From: Nansenia antarctica
Taxonomy: Eukaryota; Chordata; Actinopteri; Argentiniformes; Microstomatidae
DNA length: 64,000 bases
Assembly (NCBI GenBank): GCA_963989245.1
Contig: OZ022349.1
Span: forward strand, 25,125,651-25,189,650
Reading direction: 5' to 3'
Shown: positions 54,223-64,000 of the stretch, piece by piece
Layout: each line of letters opens with the position of its first letter
Numbering within the stretch: the stretch's first letter is position 1
Position numbers and translations under genes: made by a program
The notes under the pieces: generated by a model
Database searches by the model: none
The model's input: only the letters and a program-made list of their open reading frames with translations
What the model was told of the DNA's origin: nothing

Positions 54223-54562
54223 AAGTTCGGGAAATAACGCACGGTTTCGTTTTCATGCAATGAATTTAATACTTCCAGACAAGGATGCGCGCAGCGGGAG
54301 AGAGAGACGCATTTTCTGGCTTAATAACTCTGCATCCCCGGTGTTTACGTTGAATGGACTGGATAGGTGTTTCCAATCAAATGTGGGAATATGAAAATGA
54401 ATGTGTTCCATAAATTCCCGCGTTTGTTCGGTCACTGTGTCATGTTTATACAGCACGGTTACGTGCCTGATGCCTTTGATGCACACTTGCCTTTTTCACT
54501 CTTTCCTCTCTCTCTCAATAATAATAATAATAATACAACTTGTATTTGTATCAATAGCCGCT

Positions 54563-54563
<1 letters not shown>

Positions 54564-54616
<53 letters not shown>
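54564..54616. repeat. (GT)n microsatellite
   Basis: About 26 uninterrupted GT units near the right end of the inner hAT. Confidence 0.95.
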
Positions 54617-54619
<3 letters not shown>

Positions 54620-55004
54620 GGGCTGTCTGGGTGATGCAGTGTCGTTTTTGAATAGCTATATTTTAGACTGGGGTGCCTTGAGATTTTATCGACTTTTGAA
54701 GGGTGCCGTGACTGAAAAAAGGTTGAGAAACGCTGCTCTAGACTGAGTGCCCGACGTCTCTTTGTTGGCTGAGACCCAGCGCTGCTTTGCTCAACCATGG
54801 CATGGAGAGAATTTCTGCGAGGACAAAGAATTAAAAATAAGAATAAAACAGAGATAAGACAGAAAGTGAATAATAATAATAGATTAGATTCAACGTTGTC
54901 ATTGCACAGAGTACAGGTACTGAGACAACAAAATGCACACACACGTTAATAATAATCATAATAAAAATAATCATAATATGATTCCTTATTAGGAATACCC
55001 ATAC

Positions 55005-56571
55005 CTGATCTTTTGTATGTCCTGCTGGAACTGCTGGATGCACTGCTGGATATGGACTGAATCTATCTTCTTCTTCTGCAGCTTGGCATAGAGGAAGTCC
55101 ACATGTGGCATGATGTGGTGAAAAAGTTCCAGAAAGAACTTAAAATCCTGATTCTCCAGTAGCATAGCGAAGGCTCCTGCTTCTCTGACGGTGTTGGGGT
55201 CAAAGTTATCTGAGTCTCGTATGCGTTCAAAACAGCGAATGAGGTCCTCTCTGTGCTCAAACACCGTATTGATGGAACGGCTGTGAAAGTTCCATCTGAC
55301 GTTGCTGGATGTTGGCAGTCGATGGGCCACTACTTCATCAAGAACAGCTGTCCTCTTGGGTGACTTGGAAAAAAAACAAATCCACTGAGGTCAGAAAAGA
55401 AAATTCTCACTCTGGATATGCTAGAGGTGGCCTGTTGCATTATCAGGTTGAGCTGATGTGCATAGCAGTGGATGTAGTGAGCATTTGGGTACACATCTTG
55501 TATTCTCCTCTGAACACCTGAATTGGCACCCCTCATCACGCTGGCTCCATCATACGCCTGGCAGATGAGCTTCCCTTTCTGAGCATCAGGGAGGATGGCA
55601 GCAAGACGTTCTTTTAGTGCTGTGGCAATGGACTCGGCTGTAGCTGACTGCAAAGGGATGAACTCAAGAAATCTTTCTTGCACATTGTGTTTGTCATCAA
55701 TGTAGCGCAGCACAAGCACAAGTTGGTTGTTTGTGGCAATATCCATTGTCTCATCTGCCTGGATTGCTAGAAAATCACTGCTCTGGGCTTCTTTGATGAT
55801 GTGTTCCTTCACAACAAACAGCATACATTGCATTAGCTCGTTCTGGACAATTTTTGAAGTTCCCTTGAATACAGTGGCATTCTCAAGGTGTTCTTTCAAC
55901 ACTCCATCAAGGGAGGCCACAAAATTCACCAACCCACGGAATATTCCTGGATTAGCTGAGGTCTCACTCTCATCATGTCCACGCAAAGCCAACTCAAAGG
56001 CTCCACAAAATTTCACACAGTCTATAATTCGGGATAGGATGTGTCGATTTTTTCTCACCTCTTCGTTGTGCCTTCTAATGCCAATTCTGTAGCCTTCGTC
56101 GAGCTGTTCAGCAATGCTAAGCCTACCAAAAAAAGTTAGCCTCATGCTATTTTCAATATGGCTGCGGCTACTCTGATGCCGTTTGCATTTATCTGAAAGA
56201 TGTTTTAGGTCTTTTACCCCCGTCGTTGTCCACAACGCCTCGGTGCCGGCACTTTGAAAAAGCATACAGGGAAAGCAATAAAAGGCATTGCTAACACCAC
56301 ATCCAGTTAGCCAACTCCGTTTCTCATAAACCGTGCCAGTGAACGCCCGGTTGTAAACTCGTCCCCGATCTCTTGTTTGCTGATTAATTTGCAAATCGGG
56401 TCGTTCCGGTCCAAGCTCTTTAATCCGTTTCTGTTCTTGAATTGAACGCCTTGAAAACGGGTTTTCTTTAAGCGAGACAACCGAATTGTCTTTTAGTTCA
56501 GAAGCACTTCTCCCAGTAGAACATGCAGCAGACTCCATTGTTTCACTCTCAAAGTGAGGCGCCAAAGTCAC
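55005..56571 (-). pseudogene. hAT transposase (DUF4371), main exon
   Basis: Frame from 56571: a KENPFSRR-like start, a TTF-type zinc finger (AFYCFPCMLF ... KCKRHQSSRSH), the DUF4371 region with FRGLVNFVASLDG, SDFLAIQADETMDI and AYDGASVMRGANSGVQ, and HCYAHQLNLIMQ. A shift at a T/A homopolymer near 55370 moves the frame to 54989-55330. The exon ends at the donor CAG|GTATGG (55005/55004). The intron then runs to 45846 and includes all inner layers. Confidence 0.82.
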
Positions 56572-57055
56572 GTAACAGTAATGAGGTCTACAATTGGCTA
56601 TGGGGAGTTGCCTCCCCCTCCTCCATCTGGACGATCAATTGGCTATGGCGGAGATCCCTCCCCCTCCATCCGGATATGATGTAATCTAGCATCAATATTT
56701 GCTCTCCGGGGCGCATTTTTTGCGCCCCGGCCGGGAAATAGGAGACAGCCAATTGGAGCGCTGCTACAGCTCACGTGTAAGCCAAAAGTATTTGGCCTGC
56801 CATAGACTTGCATTCGGCCGGCGCCCCGACTCCTCCCCTATGCATTTTAACTGTGAATTTTACACACACACAGATAACATGTTTATTGTATTGGAGGATT
56901 TTTAATGAATGCTGATAGGCGCCGACAGAATATCAGCTGCATTTTGTGAATAAACAATGTTTATTTAAAAAAAACTTTTACAACACGCAACAAGGAAGTG
57001 AAGGTGGGGGCGGCGCCCCAGCGCCCTCTATTGGCCAGCCGCCACTGTTGTAATG

Positions 57056-57240
57056 TATAGATGTTTTTGATACTTGTGTATTATGGCATTCATGTTTTAT
57101 ATTGTATATATTGTGTTGTGTTTTGTGTACAGACTTGCCTCTGTTCTGCCTATTGGCCAGATCGTCATTGTAAATGAGAATTGGTTCTCAATTGACTTAT
57201 CTGGTTAAATAAAGGTTAAACAAAACAACAACAAAAATCA
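57056..57240 (+). mobile_element. L2-like LINE 3' end, right half
   Basis: Ends with TTGGTTCTCAATTGACTT and AATAAAGG then an A-rich tail. Continuation of 44645-44896. Confidence 0.65.
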
Positions 57241-57241
57241 C

Positions 57242-57385
57242 AGATTGATTGATTGATTGATTGAAAACTTTATTAGAAGATTTGCAGGAGTAGGTACATG
57301 AAAGTACATATTACATACAAGGTCAACTAACAGGATAAAAACCCAAGAAAGCCACTGGCTTATTTCAATTGGGGTCCTTGATATA
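57242..57385 (-). mobile_element. Third copy of the (TCAA)n LINE 3' end
   Basis: Minus-strand, 5'-truncated copy of the 3' UTR at 1900-2047, starting with GATTGATTGATTGATTG. It truncates the LTR fragment next to it. Confidence 0.8.
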
Positions 57386-57490
57386 GACACATCAATTAGG
57401 CTACACATCACAATCACAGTAATCGATCATACATGAATCACCGTAGTCAACCCAGAGTATCCCCAATGAACCCTATGTGTGGACACAACA
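57386..57490 (-). repeat. Partial Gypsy LTR
   Basis: Matches the right part of 36624-36821 (ATCGATCATACATGAA ... GTGTGGACACAACA) at roughly 80-85% by eye. Confidence 0.6.
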
Positions 57491-58075
57491 GGGTTAGCCC
57501 AGTCTTTTAAACATATATATTATTATTATTATGTATTAATAATACCGTATTACATCCGTAATACATCATAGGCAGAGTAGGTGCAAGGAAAGTAGGTGCA
57601 ATTTCAACACCATAATCAACATCGATATTGCGCAGTTGACGTTTATGAGTTGTTGATACAGTACTAAGCATGCTACAATAATACTATTACTATCATATCA
57701 TATCTTACCGAATACAGACGAGAAAGAGGCGAGTGAATTGTCAGGAAAACAGTCGCTGTATGACATTGATTGGTGGGAGCCGGGGCGAGTTGTATTCGTT
57801 ATACAATATATAAATCATATCATGTCAACCAAAGGCTAACTAACTCAGACCAAAACAAAATATAGGCTTATAGCAGCATAACTTGTTGATACGTTGACAA
57901 ATCAGCACACATAAATGAACGAATTTGAGGCTGACCAACGTCTGATCACCATATTGCAACATTTTAAAGTTTGAAAGTCTAACCGTATATAGGTTTAACA
58001 GGGACATAATAGCCTATGCACAGAATATATACTATCATAATCAGGACAGGAAAGAAAACATAGGCAATATTTATT
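57491..58075. other. No gene seen
   Basis: AT-rich, with a short ATT repeat at 57520-57545. No feature recognised. Confidence 0.4.
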
Positions 58076-58099
58076 TATGAGGAAGACAGGCGTATACAG

Positions 58100-58270
58100 A
58101 TATGTGTGCTTGGCTTGCAGAGAGGGGGTTGAATTGCATCATTTGTATTTATATGTTAAAGCACTTTGAGCTGCAACGTTTGCAGGAAAAGTGCTATACA
58201 AAAAAGGGTTATTATTATGATTATGATTATAATAATGATAATAATAATAATCATCATCATCATTATTATT
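58100..58270 (+). repeat. SINE-like tail with (TNA)n microsatellite
   Basis: AAAGCACTTTGAGCTGC ... AAAAGTGCTATACAAA is the 3' end of a widespread fish SINE. It is followed by ATTATTATGATTATGATT/ATCATCATC repeats. Confidence 0.5.
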
Positions 58271-58528
58271 ATTATCATGCAAACATATCTGTTTGAGCGC
58301 GCCCTCCGAAGTTTGGCCGCACACGTAAAAAATACACCATGACGTCATAATAACCCAATAGAATGGGTTGATGTGACAACGGCACCATGGCGTCATGATA
58401 AACCTATAATAGAATGGTTTGGTGTGACAACGGTACATACAGACTTGTATAACGGTACATGATAGAGAGATTGTCCGCTGAGAATATAATATATATTATA
58501 TACAATTTCTGCTACAGTTTTCATAAGG

Positions 58529-58576
58529 ATGAGTAGAAAAAGGAGGAATTCTTCGTTTACACGAAGCCCCCTTTCG
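58529..58576 (+). CDS. Candidate 48-bp first exon, copy 1
   Basis: Preceded by an acceptor-like TTTCTGCTACAG. Reads MSRKRRNSSF plus six residues and ends at GTATGT. It lies in a region of about 140 bp that is duplicated at 58736-58880. No downstream exon was identified. Confidence 0.25.
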
Positions 58577-58825
58577 GTATGTTAGTTTTGTCTTCTCTTT
58601 CCATTTAATACTAATAATAATATCTTATATCTAATAATGTTATTAATGTTAATATTATTAATATCTAATGTATCTTTTAATGTTAGTTGATGAATCTATA
58701 TATTTGTATATATTTGCATATTTACTTAAATATGTATAACGGTACATGATAGACAGACTGTCCGCGGGGATGCGAATGAGAATAACATATATATATATTA
58801 TATACCATTTCTTCTACAGTTAAGG

Positions 58826-58873
58826 ATGAGTAGAAAAAGGAGGAATTCTTCGTTTCCACAACGCCCCCTTTCG
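58826..58873 (+). CDS. Candidate 48-bp first exon, copy 2
   Basis: Same 16-codon length as copy 1, with the first ten residues identical and changes only at residues 11-13. It ends at GTATGTGAG. The acceptor-like TTTCTTCTACAG precedes it. Confidence 0.25.
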
Positions 58874-58898
58874 GTATGTGAGATATCTAAGAGCCAAA

Positions 58899-58901
58899 AG
58901 T

Positions 58902-58954
<53 letters not shown>

Positions 58955-58955
58955 T

Positions 58956-58992
<37 letters not shown>

Positions 58993-58993
58993 T

Positions 58994-59067
<74 letters not shown>

Positions 59068-59070
59068 GTG
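58899..59070. repeat. (GT)n microsatellite with TCTGAG interruptions
   Basis: Four GT blocks separated by TCTGAG. Confidence 0.95.
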
Positions 59071-59262
59071 AGTGTGTCCGCCTCGTAATGGTAGTTGTAA
59101 GTGCAACCCGAGGCTTCAGACATATTAGGAAATCAACAAGTGTTCCACGAACTTGAACCCAGTTAAGGTCTTACAATACTCCACCTGGTGACCCTGATTA
59201 GACACTTATGCATCCAGCCTGATATTGTGCATCCCCTGACCCTCGTCCTGGTGTTAGTTGCT

Positions 59263-59482
59263 GTGGGCGTGTCTAACCTGCTGTAGGCGTGTCTAACCTG
59301 ATGTGGGCGTGTCTAACCTGATGTGGGCGTGTCTAACCTAATGTAGGCGTGTCTAACATGCTGTGGGCGTGGCTAACCTGCTGTGGGCGCGTCTAACCTG
59401 ATGTGGGCGTGTCTAACCTAATGTAGGCGTGTCTAACCTGCTGTGGGCGTGTCTAACCTGCTGTGGGCGTGTCTAACCAGCT
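59263..59482. repeat. 20-bp minisatellite, 11 units
   Basis: Unit GTGGGCGTGTCTAACCTGAT/CT with an exact 20-bp period. Confidence 0.92.
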
Positions 59483-59589
59483 GTCTGGTTTTTTGGTTGG
59501 TTTTGGTTTGGATGTGTGGACAGTGTGTGTGTGAATCTTAACCACCTCTCTTGTCTCTAAACATCTCTGCTTATCCTATTGTTGTTTGC

Positions 59590-60325
59590 ATATGCCCTCT
59601 CTCACCTCTACGCTCTCTCTTTTCTTCCCCTCTTTCTGCCGACACAGTCTCCTAATAAAATCGTATATACACATACATGATAGTACGTTATCCCAATTTT
59701 GTGTCCTGCGTGACACATCAGACAGATTTCGGGATGATATGTCAACAACGGAAGATACGTTATATACCACAAGTATGACTTTCTTTGTTTAACAGAGACT
59801 TGGCAACAACCCAATGACTTCTCTCAGATGAACGAGTCTACGCTGCCGATTTATCTAAACTCATCCGGAAATCCAAGCCATCCATCTGCCAACTTGACCC
59901 CCTGCCCTCCAGGGGTCATAGCCTCCCTCCCCTCTCTCCTGCCCCTGATAACTACAATCATCCATTCCTCCCTCACCTCTGGTTCTGTCCCATCATCTCT
60001 CAAATCCGCAGCTGTAACACCAATTCTGAAGAAACCTGGTTCAGACCCCAACATCTTCAATAACCTCCGTCCCATCTCCAACCTTCCATTTCTTTCAAAA
60101 ATCTTGGAAAAAGTGGTGGCTTTACAGATTCATACTCATCTCTCTAACAATAACCTCTACGAACAGTTCCAGTCTGGCTTCCGCCCCGCCTTCATAGCAC
60201 AGAAACAGCCCTCCTCAAAATCACAAATGACCTCCTGATGGCAGCTGACTCCGGACTCTTATCCATCCTCATCCTACTCGATCTGAGCGCCGCTTTCGAT
60301 ACTATATCGCACTCCACCCTCCTTA
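59590..60325 (+). pseudogene. L2-type LINE endonuclease/RT N-terminal fragment
   Basis: Early part shows ETWQQP and DFSQMNEST in the endonuclease region. Then 59990-60200 shows VPSSLKSAAVTPILKKPG, NNLRPISNLPFLSKILEK and YEQFQSGFRPAF. After a shift near 60198 comes LLDLSAAFDTI (first RT aspartate). Ends abruptly at about 60325. Confidence 0.75.
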
Positions 60326-60457
60326 TGTATGTACTTTAGCCACTCATTAGTACATTTATCGGGAATCGTGAAGTTAAGGAAATGACAAAAACTAAATATT
60401 TAAATGCGTTTTCCGTTTTGTTTTTGTTTTTTTTTCATATTACGAACGTTTTTAAGT

Positions 60458-61219
60458 GTTGAAGATTTCTTTTTTTTTTCCAAGTATTTTTATTCAAAAG
60501 TTACACAATACAATATGATTAAACATGTTGATTTTCATTTATTTTTATTTCTTTTTTTACACATTTCTGCCCACCCCCCCACCCAACCCCAAACATTTCC
60601 TGCAGGGCCCTAAAGTTACATTAGCATAGTAATAACATTAAAAAAGGAAAAAGAAAATAGATTAAATGTTCACACTGGACAATAATAATGTTGTTGTATC
60701 ACAGCTGCAACCAGGTAACTACCAAGCCAGTACATATAGGATCTACAGAGACAGGTCGTCGCAACATTACATGGACCAACAATAGAGAGGTCACATGTCA
60801 GAAGCCTGCATCCCTCAGGTTGGAACTTCAGGGAGAGTCTTAAGACCATCAAAATATGCCAACACAGAGCCCCATGTAGAATAACATTTGCTTGTGGAAC
60901 CTCTAATTGTGTATTTAATTTTTTCTAATTTAAGATATAGCATTAGGTCTCTCAGCCATGCTGAGACTGTGGGCGGTTTCGGTGATTTCCAATCAAGCAG
61001 TATTCTCCTCCGAGCCAATAGGGAAGCAAAAGACATGCTATTCTTTTGGATGTTAGTCAGTCGGTCGCTCTCTGAAACCCCGAAGATGGCAGTCAAGGCA
61101 TTCGGTCGTACATCAATACCCAGTGCCTCGGACATAATTTTAAAGACATTTGACCAATATCCAGTCAGTTGAGGACAGGTCCAAAACATATGGGTAAGGT
61201 CTACTGGGTTGAAGATTTC
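60458..61219 (-). mobile_element. 5'-truncated L1 with target-site duplication
   Basis: The 12-bp duplication GTTGAAGATTTC occurs at 60458-60469 and 61208-61219. The poly(A) is the T-run at 60470-60479 and the coding part is an L1 ORF2 C-terminus (frame 60815-61237 on the minus strand: LTHMFWTCPQLTGYW, WKSPKPPTVSAWLRDL). A clean recent insertion. Confidence 0.85.
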
Positions 61220-61465
61220 ACTCGATATAACAAACAACAGTTTTAGTAAACAACATTATATCATAGTCATCATCATCAGTCTGACAACGAGATTAATTGC
61301 AGGCAAACCAGACGAATACTGCTGATTCCCTACACACTGCATTGTGAATAACCCTGCTTACACACTGTACATATGGGTTAGGGTTTGTTAGGTTTGAGGT
61401 CAGAAGCACACAACACACTGGATCATAGCACACACACACACACACACAACACACTGGATCATAGC

Positions 61466-61519
61466 GTCACTGTGTTCTTTACTGAGGTATCAACAACAGA
61501 CAAGAGCAACACATCACAT
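61466..61519 (-). repeat. Small Gypsy LTR fragment
   Basis: GTTCTTTACTGAGG ... ACAGACAAGAGCAACACATCACA resembles 36650-36700 of the Gypsy LTR. Nearby the phrase CACTGGATCATAGC is duplicated around a CA run (61411-61470). Confidence 0.5.
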
Positions 61520-62110
61520 GTCTGGCCCCTCTCTGAACACTGCCCTGACCGACCTCCAACACAGCTTTAACAGCATCCAATATGCCTTCTCCAACCTCCA
61601 TCTTCTCCTAAACACCAATACAACTAAATGCATGATCTTCAATCGGACCCTACCCCCAAGCCTCCTGTCCCCCAAAAAATCACCTAACTGGATGGGTCAG
61701 TACTAGACTGTGTCAATACCTAGGTATCTGGCTGGATAGTTCACTCTCCTTCCAAACCCACATCAATAACCTTCTCACCAAACTGTCAGAACAAGAATTG
61801 GTTTCCTGTACCGCAACAAAGCCTCCTTCACCCACTCTGCAAAAACACACTTTGGTGAAAAATGACCATCCTGCCAATTCTGGACTATGGAGATATCATT
61901 GACAGGATTGCCCCCAAAAACCTTCTCAATAAACTGGACGTCATCCACCATCACACTGTCATCCGCTTTGTCACCGGTGCCCCTTTCAACACACATCACT
62001 GCGACCTGACCTGTCCAAGTCAACTGGCCATCACTCCACACCAGGCGACTGACCCACTGGTTCAGTTCATCTATAAATATGTAATAATATGTTACACCTA
62101 TGGATTTATT
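61520..62110 (+). pseudogene. Non-LTR reverse transcriptase C-terminal fragment
   Basis: Reads LQHSFNSIQYAFSNLHLLLN with TKCMIFN, then YLGIWLDSSLSFQTHI, TRIGFLYRNKASF and ILPILDYGDI across several frames, the region after the RT palm in L2/Jockey-like elements. At least two shifts. Confidence 0.65.
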
Positions 62111-62426
62111 CAGTAAGACCATATGTTTTCCATGAACTATTGTCATCTTGTCCACTGTACTTAAAAAGGAAATAAGTTGCAATTCTAACGTATTTACAAT
62201 GACGACACATGGAAGATAAAGATCGAGCATGTTTGATTGTTGGGCAATTTGTTTGCAGTAGAATATCTGATCAAATATTGTCCTCAGACTAAAAGGGTCA
62301 AAGTAAGAAGTTCATACTGCTCATATGGTTTTAGTACCACTAGAGGGCGCACAACAACAAGAGATTGTGTTTGAGACAAGTCAATCATGAGAGAAAAAAC
62401 GGCCAACCTATAATCCACAAACCCGG
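62111..62426. other. No gene seen
   Basis: Unremarkable AT-rich sequence after the RT fragment. Confidence 0.4.
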
Positions 62427-62485
62427 ATTATCCATATTGCATCGGGTGAATGCCCTGTGGCACCAGCCAATGGGGGGGCACCAAA
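62427..62485. repeat. Repeat shared with the window end
   Basis: GATTATCCATATTGCATCGG and GGCACCAGCCAATGGGG recur at 63944-64000. It is probably the end of a hAT-like element whose second copy runs off the window. Confidence 0.5.
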
Positions 62486-62841
62486 TTATTCGGACAATGA
62501 AGAGACCTTTAAAATATTTTGCGCACATTTTTAAAATATAGGCTATATTTACTGGAAGTCATCCACACAGGTACAAAACTAACGGTTATATTTAGGCTAT
62601 AATTTATAAAAAGATAAATAATTGCGAGTTCGGTGTAAGTCCCCCCCCCCCCAGTCATAGACAATTTTGCCACTCAAAAGGGCACTTAAGCGAGACGTTT
62701 TTCAACCGTGGGGGCACCAGGAGGGGCGGTTGTGGGTGCCGCCCCTGAGTCCGCCAGTGGTCCTGGGATGATCGACGGGAGATGCAGGGGGGGGAGTCGG
62801 GGGCCACGCACACAGCTACCCGGGACGCAGGACAGTGGAGG
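62486..62841. other. No gene seen
   Basis: Contains a C-run (62641-62652) and a GGGGGCACCAGGAGG phrase near 62710, possibly the other end of the repeat at 62427. Confidence 0.35.
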
Positions 62842-62895
62842 CGGGTGTATCTCGGGTGTATCTCGGGTGTATCTCGGGTGTATCTCGGGTGTATC
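62842..62895. repeat. 12-bp tandem repeat
   Basis: GGTGTATCTCGG repeats about five times. Confidence 0.9.
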
Positions 62896-63222
62896 TCTCT
62901 CACTGTCTCTGGCAACCGGCGTCCCAAGGTCTGGTGCGTCCCAAGGTCTGGTGCGGCTATGGCTAGCTCCCGTTGGACGCTCCGTTAGTAGCTAGGCAAC
63001 GCCTCCCCGTCTCTTCGCTGCTCGCAAGGCAGCTGACAGTCAAACTATGTCTGATAATAACCACGTATATATATATATATATGTATAATAACGTTGGTTA
63101 CTATTTTCTCAGCTGTATTAATCACACTAAACACAACTCAATAATACCCCGGCGGCTCTGGTCTCCAAACATTCAACTTTCTTCCTCTCATCACCACTCG
63201 CTGCTCTCTGCTCTCTCCTCAG

Positions 63223-63223
<1 letters not shown>

Positions 63224-63259
<36 letters not shown>

Positions 63260-63280
63260 GCACGCACGCACACACACACA

Positions 63281-63325
<45 letters not shown>

Positions 63326-63365
63326 ACACACACACACACACACACCCACGCACGCACGCACGCAC

Positions 63366-63425
<60 letters not shown>
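63224..63425. repeat. (CA)n/(CGCA)n microsatellite
   Basis: About 200 bp of CA with blocks of CGCA and CACACT; frames in both directions are repeat artefacts. Confidence 0.95.
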
Positions 63426-63426
<1 letters not shown>

Positions 63427-63943
63427 TCAAAAGCCGCCAACTGAACTACGGCATCATTACTTAGACACACAACATGTTATGTGTTTTAGACAAATGGCAA
63501 GAAAACAATAAACGAAATCAAAGAGAGAGAAAAGGGGGGAAACCTAGCTGGGCGGGGGCAAGGTAATTTCTTATTAATTATTAATTACTCAAAATGAGCT
63601 TAATCAAACTAACTAATCGATGTGCATCTGGACCGTCGTAACAATTATTATTATTATTGTTGTTATTATTATTATTATTATCAACTAGAGCAATGCCTCA
63701 GTGTGTGTCATGATGTTGCTATGGTGATAAGGGGTGGTGATGTCACAGTGGGGTCAAGACAAAACTGAGTGTCAAAGTGTCAAGTGGTCATTATTGGAGA
63801 AACTTCCAACAGGTAAGGTCATATTACTTTACCTGTAGAATAGGTGAATAGAGGAGGTGTATAGTTTGATGTAGTGAAGGTTTAAGAAGTATCTGTCTAC
63901 CTGCCAGTCTGTCCCCCTGTCTATCTGCCTGCTTGTCTGTCAA
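63426..63943. other. No gene seen
   Basis: AT-rich with a short TTATTATTATTA run (63645-63680). No feature recognised. Confidence 0.4.
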
Positions 63944-64000
63944 GCCCGGATTATCCATATATTGCATCGGGTGAATGCCCTGGGGCACCAGCCAATGGGG
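63944..64000. repeat. Second copy of the terminal repeat
   Basis: Matches 62427-62485 and is cut by the window end. Confidence 0.5.

Larger units (their letters stand above)
46395..54735 (+). mobile_element. SCAND3/ZBED5-like hAT inserted in the hAT intron
   Basis: Inverted ends CAGCGTTTCTCAACC (46395) and GGTTGAGAAACGCTG (to 54735), flanked by an exact 8-bp duplication CTCTAGAC (46387-46394, 54736-54743). Without the BEL element it is about 1.3 kb and keeps a transposase fragment interrupted by the BEL insertion. Confidence 0.88.
44897..57047 (-). mobile_element. Autonomous-type hAT (DUF4371), host of nested insertions
   Basis: Inverted ends CAGTGGCGGCTG (44897-44908) and CAGCCGCCACTG (57036-57047), with an exact 8-bp duplication TTGTAATG (44889-44896 and 57048-57055). 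Without the nested hAT (8.3 kb) it is about 3.8 kb. The transposase is on the minus strand in two exons with frameshifts. The intron holds the next layer. Confidence 0.9.

Noticed and set aside
58798..59123. Thr-His repeat frames
   Set aside because: Arise from the (GT)n microsatellite.
63127..63470. Cys-Val and Thr-His repeat frames
   Set aside because: Arise from the (CA)n/(CGCA)n microsatellite.

Overview
The window is vertebrate, almost certainly teleost, genomic DNA. Nearly all recognisable coding sequence belongs to transposable elements typical of fish: L2-, L1- and Tx1-type LINEs, short-LTR Gypsy and BEL/Pao elements, several hAT families, a Harbinger-like MITE, a TA-flanked MITE and tRNA-derived SINEs. 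GT and GA simple repeats are long, exons have GT/AG splice sites, and there are no operons. Host genes appear only as single exons or fragments.

Layout. 1-2.2 kb: a tRNA SINE and an internally deleted L2-like LINE carrying a 2A-like motif. 2.3-11.9 kb: a composite of a Tx1-clade (Keno-like) LINE. A nearly full-length copy with ORF1 and ORF2 sits inside a 5'-truncated sister copy, bounded by one 15-bp target duplication, and its 5' end carries a 17-nt match to the start of U2 snRNA. The block interrupts a candidate host exon on the minus strand (11.85-12.1 kb). 12.6-17.2 kb: an intact, apparently very young Gypsy element on the minus strand with identical 141-bp LTRs, a 5-bp TSD and a 1362-codon ORF. 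18-30 kb: a GA minisatellite, hAT pieces, a tail-anchored ORF, a Tantalus-domain gene remnant split by a MITE, a MADF exon, two decayed hAT transposase genes, an L1 fragment and an HLTF C-terminal fragment. 30-44 kb: L1, minisatellites, the last exons of a PHD-finger gene, three Gypsy fragments, a LINE ORF1 with an esterase-like domain, and a ZMYM-type hAT transposase.

44.6-57.2 kb is the most striking part: a five-layer nest in which four insertions have target-site duplications. An L2-like LINE 3' end holds a DUF4371-type hAT (TSD TTGTAATG). That hAT holds a SCAND3/ZBED5-like hAT (TSD CTCTAGAC), which holds a BEL/Pao LTR element (TSD ATGAC), whose 3' LTR holds a MITE (TSD TA). The BEL element has one open 1282-codon frame in which reverse transcriptase, RNase H and the integrase core are gone. 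In their place is a spliced piece of a host gene encoding the WW and FF domains of a PRPF40-type splicing factor, fused in frame between the BEL protease region and the BEL C-terminal DUF5641 tail. This looks like retrotransposon capture of a cellular gene and is the main discovery candidate.

57-64 kb holds LINE and LTR fragments, a duplicated 48-bp candidate exon, and GT/CA and other tandem repeats. Protein families were recognised by eye and no database search was run, so names of host genes are inferences.
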